From NCBI RefSeq assembly GCF_033843645.1, contig NZ_JAWXVZ010000003.1:248001-312000 (forward strand): a stretch of DNA of 64,000 nucleotides, read 5' to 3'. The translations under genes and the position numbers were made by a program. Positions 58,793 to 64,000 of the stretch are shown here, piece after piece. The stretch is from Pseudovibrio zosterae. GTDB lineage: Bacteria > Pseudomonadota > Alphaproteobacteria > Rhizobiales > Stappiaceae. Position 1 is the stretch's first letter. Every line of letters begins with the position of its first letter. A model generated the notes under the pieces. The model had not been told where the DNA came from. It did not search any database and saw nothing but the letters and a program-made list of their open reading frames with translations.

Positions 58793-59296
58793 ATGCTCAT
58801 GGCTGATCATCAGTCCTTCATGCATGGCAGTCGCCAAGAATGCACCTATCACATGTTGCTCCCGTGTGCTCCTGAAACAGCATTCAAGGTGTTTGAGCGT
58901 GAAATCGATCGCTGGTGGCCCATGGAGTATCGATTCTCCGAGATGGGGCAAGGCGTCGTGGGCATGGAGGCTAGAGAGGGCGGGCTGTGCTTTGAGGACC
59001 TGCCGGATGGCCGCCGTCTGATATGGGGCACTGTCCTTAAACGGCTGCCCGGTGACTCGCTCCGCATTGCTTGGCAAATCTCCCCGAACAGCCTGCTCAT
59101 TCCCCTGCCAGAGGAAGCAGGTGAAGTCATCTTTCGCTTTGCGCCTGTAGGCAATAATACGCGCTTCGAAGTCAAACATGTTCACTTCGAACGGTATGGC
59201 GAAGGGTGGCCAGGCTATCTGGAGGCGATGAGCTCCGGAGCAGGGTGGGCCTTCATTCTGAGGGGCTTCAAAAAGCGCATTCAGAACGATCGTTGA
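58793..59296 (+). CDS. SRPBCC/AHSA1-like protein
   Basis: A 167-residue protein with the START/AHSA1-type opening (TAFKVFEREIDRWWPMEYRFSEM) and GGLCFEDLPDGRRLIWGTVLKRLPGDSLRIAWQI strands, ending in the long helix GWPGYLEAMSSGAGWAFILRGFKKRIQ. This is the hydrophobic-pocket fold used by polyketide cyclases and Hsp90 activators; ligand unknown. ATG 58793 with GGAGG upstream; ATG 58799 is also possible. A solitary gene before the phoR region. Confidence 0.8.
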   Translation: MLMADHQSFMHGSRQECTYHMLLPCAPETAFKVFEREIDRWWPMEYRFSEMGQGVVGMEAREGGLCFEDLPDGRRLIWGTVLKRLPGDSLRIAWQISPNSLLIPLPEEAGEVIFRFAPVGNNTRFEVKHVHFERYGEGWPGYLEAMSSGAGWAFILRGFKKRIQNDR

Positions 59297-59665
59297 GCAT
59301 TCCTCAGTTTAAAAACTAGATTTAGCCGGTCATCTTGTTGTGCTGGCGGATGCTGGCGTCGTTTCGTGGTTTTTCATGAGATTATTTGCTGGCTATCATG
59401 TTTGATTAAATTCTGTTTATATTTCACAGGCTCCGAAGCGTCTCGTCTTGCACGTTAGATACTATTGCGTAGAGCAAAATATTGTTTGGCGGCTAAAATG
59501 AGTAAAGATCGTCAACACCCTACGAAATCAGCAGTATAAGACCTGCGAAATTTGGCTTTCTCGTCGCGAGAATGTCATGCAGGCTCTGCTAAGCTTCGGC
59601 AATTACTCGTCGAGTTGTCGGTCCCACCGTGAGCCGTCGTGCGTTAAAAAAATAATTGGTCTTAA
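59297..59665. other. Intergenic region upstream of phoR
   Basis: 369 bases, AT-rich around 59380-59510. No gene is supported; a 13-codon frame at ~59498 has no ribosome binding site. No Pho box was found here. Confidence 0.5.
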
Positions 59666-61033
59666 ATGTCCGAAGAGTATTCAGAGCGTCCCCAGCTGTC
59701 TAATGAGCCCCTTGGAATACGGCTCAATCGGCAAACAGTTTACAGAAAGACCATCGATGTTCGGTGGGTTCTGCTGGCTGTTGCGCTGGTGTTTGGACTG
59801 TTTCAAGTCGCATTCAATGTGCCGCTCTGGGCTGCTTTCACCGGTTTTGCTCTGGTGTTCACGGTGATTATTGGGGGCGGCATGAAAAGCCGCACAATTC
59901 TTAAGCCCCCAAGCGGGGCGTCCCGGCGCGCCGCCGAGGAGATCGTGGATCGCGGCATGAAATCTGCGGTGAACGCGCTGCCGAATCCCTGCTTCGTTGT
60001 CGATGACCGGGGAACGACGCGCTATGTGAATCTGGCCGCGCAAAAACGCTTCGGCATGATCGCCGTCGGTGACCCACTCTCCTTTCGCATTCGCGCGCCT
60101 TCCTTGCTGGAGGCTTTGGACCGCGTCAGCGAAGGTGGCCCCTCCGAGATTATTGAGTGGTCTGAGAAGGTGCCCATGGAACTTTGGCTGGAAGCGCATA
60201 TTGCTCCGCTGTGGTCTGTGTCCGGCACGCGCAATCAATCAACGGGCCAATCCCGACCCGGTCTAATACTTGTCGTGATCCGGGACCTTACGGAATCACG
60301 CCGCCTCGAACGTATGCGTGCGGACTTCGTGGCCAATGCCAGCCATGAGCTGCGCACTCCGCTTGCCTCCATGACAGGTTTCATTGAAACCTTGCAGGGG
60401 CCCGCTCGGGAAGATGCGCAGGCCAGAGATCGCTTTCTCCAGATCATGTTGGATCAGGGGGAGCGCATGCGACGGCTCATTGATGACCTTCTGTCTCTGT
60501 CTCGCATTGAAATGAAGGTGCACGTTCAACCGGAATCAGTGTTGGACTTGCGTCATGTGATTCAACATTCCTCGGATGCGCTGGCGCCGCTTGCGCGAGA
60601 GCAGGGTGTTACTGTTAATTTATCCCTGCCTGATGCGCGGGTTGATGTGCGCGGCGAGCGTGACGAGCTTGTGCAGGTGATCGATAACCTGATTGAGAAC
60701 GCTCTGAAGTACGGCGGGAGCGGTGGGCGAGTCGACGTGACCCTCAAAAGGGATCAAGAGCGGCAGGAAGGCGTCAGCTGGATCGTCGAGGTTCGTGATT
60801 ATGGGCCGGGAATTGATCAGGAGCACCTGCCCAGATTGACGGAGCGTTTCTATCGCGCTGACACTGAAACCAGCCGTCAAATGAAGGGCACCGGCCTCGG
60901 ATTAGCTATTGTAAAACACATCCTTACGCGCCACAGAGCTCGCTTGGAAATTGAGAGTGAGCCAGGTTCCGGGGCCTCATTTTCCGTGTTAATTCCGGGC
61001 GCTGTAAAACATTTAACTGACTTGGAAACCTAA
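59666..61033 (+). CDS. phoR: Phosphate-regulon sensor histidine kinase
   Basis: A 455-residue membrane histidine kinase. Two membrane segments lie at ~33-50 and 53-71 with no large periplasmic domain, as in PhoR. A PAS domain spans ~95-210. The phosphorylated His227 is in NASHELRTPL. The ATPase has NLIENALKYGGSGG (N box), VRDYGPGIDQEHLPRLTERFYR (G1-F) and GTGLGLAIVKHIL (G2). It phosphorylates PhoB when PstSCAB-PhoU signals low phosphate. Next come pstS and pstC in the order usual for rhizobia; phoB is likely beyond the right edge after phoU. Weak ribosome binding site. Confidence 0.93.
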   Translation: MSEEYSERPQLSNEPLGIRLNRQTVYRKTIDVRWVLLAVALVFGLFQVAFNVPLWAAFTGFALVFTVIIGGGMKSRTILKPPSGASRRAAEEIVDRGMKSAVNALPNPCFVVDDRGTTRYVNLAAQKRFGMIAVGDPLSFRIRAPSLLEALDRVSEGGPSEIIEWSEKVPMELWLEAHIAPLWSVSGTRNQSTGQSRPGLILVVIRDLTESRRLERMRADFVANASHELRTPLASMTGFIETLQGPAREDAQARDRFLQIMLDQGERMRRLIDDLLSLSRIEMKVHVQPESVLDLRHVIQHSSDALAPLAREQGVTVNLSLPDARVDVRGERDELVQVIDNLIENALKYGGSGGRVDVTLKRDQERQEGVSWIVEVRDYGPGIDQEHLPRLTERFYRADTETSRQMKGTGLGLAIVKHILTRHRARLEIESEPGSGASFSVLIPGAVKHLTDLET

Positions 61034-61064
61034 TCATTACCCTAGAGTTTTCAAGGCCTTGGTG

Positions 61065-61092
61065 TGTCATTAAACTGAAATAAAACCTTCAT
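61065..61092 (+). promoter_or_regulatory. Pho box (three half-sites) upstream of pstS
   Basis: TGTCAT (61065-61070), TGAAAT (61076-61081) and CTTCAT (61087-61092), each 11 bp from the last, each followed by an A/T-rich spacer. The first is a full match to the PhoB half-site, the others partial. Ends 97 bases before the pstS start. Confidence 0.72.
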
Positions 61093-61189
61093 ATAAACAT
61101 CACCCGTGACGGTTAGGTTACGCGGGACTCGCAGGGATGGCCGCGGGTTCTCATTCAGTTTACAACCTAGACTCCCAAGGAGACTTAAG

Positions 61190-62209
61190 GTGAAAATCAA
61201 AGCATTCGCAGGCGTTGCAGCGCTCGCTCTTGCTGGAACCATTGCAGCAGGTTCCGCACAGGCACGTGATCAGATCCAGATCGTTGGTTCTTCTACAGTT
61301 TTCCCGTTCTCTACAGCAGTTGCTGAGCAGTTCGGTCAGAAGACTGAATTCAAAACTCCAGTAGTAGAATCCACTGGCTCTGGCGGCGGCATCAAGCTGT
61401 TCTGTGAAGGCGTCGGTGAAGGTACTCCAGACATTACCAATGCTTCTCGTCGTATGAAGGAGAAGGAACTGGTATCTTGTCAGGGTAACGGTGTAACTCC
61501 AGTAGAAGTTACCGTTGGTTTCGACGGTATCGTACTTGCAAACGCGATCACTGGTCCTTCCATGGACGTAACTCGCGAGCAGATCTTCCTGGCACTTGCA
61601 AAGCAGGTTCCAGTTGACGGCAAGCTGGTTGCAAACCCATACACCAACTGGTCTGAAATCGATCCTTCTCTGCCAAACGAGAAGATCGAAGTTCTCGGTC
61701 CTCCTCCGACCTCCGGTACCCGTGACGCTTTCGAAGAACTGGTCATGGAAGAAGGCTGTGAAGCAGTTCCTGGCGCAGCAGAAGCTGGCCTGGAAGGCGA
61801 CGTTTGCACCGAAATCCGTGAAGACGGCGGTTATGTTGAAGCTGGCGAAAACGACAACCTGATCGTTCAGAAGCTCAACGCTAACCCAGCTGCTTTCGGC
61901 ATCTTCGGCTTCTCCTTCCTTGATCAGAATGCTGACAAGGTTAAGGGCGCAAGCATCGGTGGCGTTGCACCAACTTTCGAAGCTATCTCTGACGCTTCTT
62001 ACCCAGTATCTCGCTCTTTGTACTTCTACGTGAAGAAAGAGCACGTTGGCGTGATCCCAGGCATCGCAGAATACGTTGCTGAGTTCACCAACGAAGACAC
62101 TTGGGGTAGCGAAGGTTACCTGGCTGACAAGGGTCTGATCCCGCTGTCAGACGAGCGTCGTGCAGAAGTTGCAGCTTCCGCAGCAGCGATGACTCCACTG
62201 AAGTTCTAA
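61190..62209 (+). CDS. pstS: Phosphate ABC transporter substrate-binding protein
   Basis: A 339-residue periplasmic phosphate-binding protein. GTG 61190 follows AAGGAG; the signal peptide ends at Ala-Gln-Ala (near residue 25). The binding-loop residues include IVGSSTVFPFSTAVAE, the STGSGGGIKLFCEG block and SGTRDAFEEL. Its third codon positions are biased to a narrow set (GCA, GTA, GGT, TTC), unlike its neighbours, as expected for a very highly expressed gene. An attenuating terminator at 62227 separates it from pstC, giving excess binding protein. Upstream Pho box. Confidence 0.97.
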   Translation: MKIKAFAGVAALALAGTIAAGSAQARDQIQIVGSSTVFPFSTAVAEQFGQKTEFKTPVVESTGSGGGIKLFCEGVGEGTPDITNASRRMKEKELVSCQGNGVTPVEVTVGFDGIVLANAITGPSMDVTREQIFLALAKQVPVDGKLVANPYTNWSEIDPSLPNEKIEVLGPPPTSGTRDAFEELVMEEGCEAVPGAAEAGLEGDVCTEIREDGGYVEAGENDNLIVQKLNANPAAFGIFGFSFLDQNADKVKGASIGGVAPTFEAISDASYPVSRSLYFYVKKEHVGVIPGIAEYVAEFTNEDTWGSEGYLADKGLIPLSDERRAEVAASAAAMTPLKF

Positions 62210-62226
62210 TTGCTTGATTAGAACGG

Positions 62227-62257
62227 GCCGGTCCGCGTTTGCGGGCCGGCTCTTTTT
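62227..62257 (+). terminator. Intercistronic terminator between pstS and pstC
   Basis: GCCGGTCCGC / GCGGGCCGGC (62227-62236 and 62241-62250, one wobble) with a GTTT loop and TCTTTTT. Partial read-through would yield more PstS than membrane components. Confidence 0.9.
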
Positions 62258-62311
62258 GGCTTCCGATCCAGCCGAATTTTGTACCGATCTCTTTAAAAGG
62301 GCCAGATTTAG

Positions 62312-63700
62312 ATGTTCTGGACTTACTTCTTCATCCTAATTGCAGTGTTTGTTCTGGCCACTTTCTATGGCCGATCGAGATCACTCCAAGTTGTTAACGG
62401 TCAGTTGTCCGCTTTGCATTCCCGCCCTGGTTACCATGGCGGTTTTCTTGCAATTGTGACCGTGGTTCCAGCGCTGATTGCCCTTATTGTCTGGGTGATT
62501 GTTGCGCCTAACATCATGAACAACATTGTGAGCAGCCAGAGCGCCGACATCATGAGCGGGTTGTCCAAACCTGCAGTGGAAGCGTTCCTGCGTGATGCCC
62601 GTGCGCTTGCGTTCGGCGGCATTGTTGGCTTCGTGGATGCTGGCAAAGAACATGCAGCTGAGATTTACAAGAGTTTGAACACGACAAGTAACATCCTCAT
62701 GGGTGTTATCATGGCGCTTCTGGTCGCGGGTGGCTTCTTCTATGGTGTTCGCACCATTCAGCCGCAAATGCGGGCGCGTCACTTCGTCGAACGCTCTGTG
62801 ATGGCTTTGCTCATCCTGTGTTCCGCAGTGGCGATCTTCACCACCATCGGCATTGTTCTGTCTCTCATTTTTGAAAGCCTTCGCTTCTTCCAGCAGGTTC
62901 CGATTCTTGATTTCGTGTTTGGAACTCACTGGAGCCCGCAGAGCGCGTTCATTGGCGCAGGCGCAGAAGCAACCGGAACCAACTCAGAAGTGTTTGGCGC
63001 GATCCCACTGCTCGTGGGCACCATGCTGATCACCTTCATTGCTATCCTTGTAGCAGCACCAGTTGGTCTTCTCTCAGCTATCTACCTGTCAGATTATGCC
63101 GCCCAGCCGGTGCGCGCCGTTGCCAAGCCCATGCTTGAAATTCTGGCCGGTATCCCGACTGTGGTCTACGGCTTCTTTGCCGCGTTGGCGGTGGCGCCGT
63201 TCATCCGCGGTTGGGGTGAAAGCTTTGGTCTCACCGTTTCCTCCGAGTCTGCTCTTGCAGCTGGCGTGGTGATGGGCATCATGATCATTCCGTTCGTTTC
63301 CTCCCTTTCGGACGACGTGATCAATGCAGTGCCCCAGTCCTTGCGCGACGGTTCCGCAGGCCTTGGCGCAACAAAGTCTGAAACCATTCGCCGTGTTGTT
63401 CTTCCAGCAGCGCTGCCGGGCATTGTTTCTGCTCTGATCCTGGCAATCTCCCGCGCCATTGGTGAGACCATGATCGTGGTGATGGCCGCAGGCCTTGCTG
63501 CGAACATGACAATCAATCCGCTTGAAGCTGTAACCACCGTGACCGTGCAGATCGTGACCCTGCTTGTTGGTGACCAGGAGTTTGACAGCGCAAAGACCCT
63601 AGCTGCGTTCGCGCTTGGTCTGCTGCTCTTCTGTATCACCCTTGCACTCAATGTTTTCGCACTGCGCGTCGTGAAGAAGTACAGGGAACAGTATGACTAG
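62312..63700 (+). CDS. pstC: Phosphate ABC transporter permease PstC
   Basis: A 462-residue permease. The C-terminal ~300 residues hold the BPD-transport domain, with the EAA-type loop RDGSAGLGATKSETIRRVVLPAALPGI. Unlike E. coli PstC (about 320 residues) there is an N-terminal extension of ~150 residues with additional membrane helices, common in alphaproteobacterial PstC. It forms the channel with PstA. ATG 62312; ends overlapping pstA by 8 bases. Confidence 0.95.
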   Translation: MFWTYFFILIAVFVLATFYGRSRSLQVVNGQLSALHSRPGYHGGFLAIVTVVPALIALIVWVIVAPNIMNNIVSSQSADIMSGLSKPAVEAFLRDARALAFGGIVGFVDAGKEHAAEIYKSLNTTSNILMGVIMALLVAGGFFYGVRTIQPQMRARHFVERSVMALLILCSAVAIFTTIGIVLSLIFESLRFFQQVPILDFVFGTHWSPQSAFIGAGAEATGTNSEVFGAIPLLVGTMLITFIAILVAAPVGLLSAIYLSDYAAQPVRAVAKPMLEILAGIPTVVYGFFAALAVAPFIRGWGESFGLTVSSESALAAGVVMGIMIIPFVSSLSDDVINAVPQSLRDGSAGLGATKSETIRRVVLPAALPGIVSALILAISRAIGETMIVVMAAGLAANMTINPLEAVTTVTVQIVTLLVGDQEFDSAKTLAAFALGLLLFCITLALNVFALRVVKKYREQYD

Positions 63701-64000
63701 TCTTGCCCAACAGAACACAGCTTCTTCTCGTGTGGGTATTCATACCTCGGATGAAGCTCGTAAGCGTCTCAAGGCCCGCTATGGGACAGAGGCACGCTTC
63801 AAAGCTTATGGCCTGAGCGCGATCCTTGTAGCTGCGGCCTTTCTGGTGCTGCTGCTCACGACGATCGTCAGCCAGGGCATTCCGGCGTTCTACTATAACT
63901 ACGTGACGCTCGACCTGAACCTGACGGAAGAAGAGGTGGATCCTTCCAATCCGGGTTCTGCTTCCTACAACACCATCATCCGTGATGGTCTCAAGGAGGC
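63693..64000 (+). CDS. pstA: Phosphate ABC transporter permease PstA, N-terminal part
   Basis: The first ~102 residues of a protein cut by the window's right edge. ATG 63693 lies within the end of pstC (8-base overlap), implying coupling. It opens with a hydrophilic ~45-residue stretch, then a first membrane helix (SAILVAAAFLVLLLTTIV) and a periplasmic loop (QGIPAFYYNYVTLDL). Position after pstC and this layout fit PstA. Family motifs of the transport domain are beyond the edge, so identity rests chiefly on synteny. Confidence 0.85.
   Translation, partial: MTSLAQQNTASSRVGIHTSDEARKRLKARYGTEARFKAYGLSAILVAAAFLVLLLTTIVSQGIPAFYYNYVTLDLNLTEEEVDPSNPGSASYNTIIRDGLKE

Noticed and set aside
1..64000. 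CRISPR arrays, insertion sequences, prophage, rRNA or tRNA
   Set aside because: No regularly spaced repeats, transposase or integrase frames, phage structural genes or tRNA-like folds were found on reading either strand.

Overview
The window reads as ordinary, gene-dense chromosome of an alphaproteobacterium, most likely a marine member of the Hyphomicrobiales/Stappiaceae (Pseudovibrio- or Labrenzia-like; the genus is a guess). The basis is gene content and order: glyQ beside sppA, an ETF-QO gene divergent from a family-4-like uracil-DNA glycosylase, nadABC with a Nudix-type NAD regulator (NadQ/NrtR-like), betaine-lipid genes btaAB, an hdac-like/xseB/dxs/tlyA/rRNA-methyltransferase neighbourhood, and phoR-pstSCA. 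By eye the GC content is in the mid-50s, and GTG and TTG starts are frequent. I see no rRNA, tRNA, insertion sequence, prophage or CRISPR array.

Layout. 1-4.0 kb: truncated HxlR regulator divergent from an MdaB-like quinone reductase, then glyQ, a small membrane protein and sppA on the minus strand. 4.2-7.3 kb: uracil-DNA glycosylase and divergent ETF-QO. 7.3-9.3 kb: a small accessory-looking patch with two paralogous XRE-type HTH proteins and an AT-richer 379-residue membrane protein whose ribosome binding site lies in the loop of a perfect hairpin. 9.4-13.2 kb: nadA-nadB-nadC with two near-identical palindromic operators upstream of nadA. 13.5-19.1 kb: acuI-like reductase, a SleB-type cell-wall hydrolase, then a minus-strand operon ygfZ / HD hydrolase / tyrosine phosphatase / NAD regulator; the regulator is the likely reader of the nadA operators. 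19.2-21.2 kb: btaAB behind a perfect Pho box. 21.2-28.1 kb: small alphaproteobacterial proteins, LysE exporter, NUDIX hydrolase, SRAP/YedK, a GlcD-type FAD oxidase and fabI; a cluster of DnaA-box-like motifs lies at 23.2 kb. 28.3-36.6 kb: phosphoglycerate-mutase-like phosphatase, GNAT, aroC, an HTH-fused RibB, methyltransferases and an RlmD/RumA-type rRNA methylase. 36.7-46 kb: tlyA, a copper-delivery set (SCO1, PCuAC, DUF2946-like), an MFS carrier, dxs, xseB, hdac-like and a Sua5-type TsaC. 46.1-49.5 kb: acyl-CoA dehydrogenase, enoyl-CoA hydratase and SDR operon. 49.6-59.3 kb: CbpA-type DnaJ, a lipoprotein, pdxH, a 59-residue Cys-rich protein, HAD phosphatase, acyl-CoA synthetase, a DUF1499-like protein, PatB-type lyase, MBL hydrolase and an SRPBCC protein. 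59.7-64 kb: phoR, pstS, pstC and the start of pstA, running off the right edge.

Two physiological threads tie distant genes together. Phosphate: a Pho box before btaAB and a triple repeat before pstS predict that phosphate starvation both raises phosphate uptake and replaces phospholipid with phosphorus-free betaine lipid. NAD: the de novo quinolinate pathway and its probable repressor lie about 4 kb apart. A third, looser thread is acyl-CoA oxidation: the dehydrogenase operon, the acyl-CoA synthetase and ETF-QO together would activate acids, oxidise acyl-CoA and pass electrons to ubiquinone.

The least explained items are the Cys-rich 59-residue protein (52060-52239), the hairpin-guarded 379-residue gene, the HTH-RibB fusion with a palindrome upstream, a possible orphan small RNA ending in a strong terminator near 42.9 kb, and the DnaA-box cluster. 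No obviously new multi-gene system was found.
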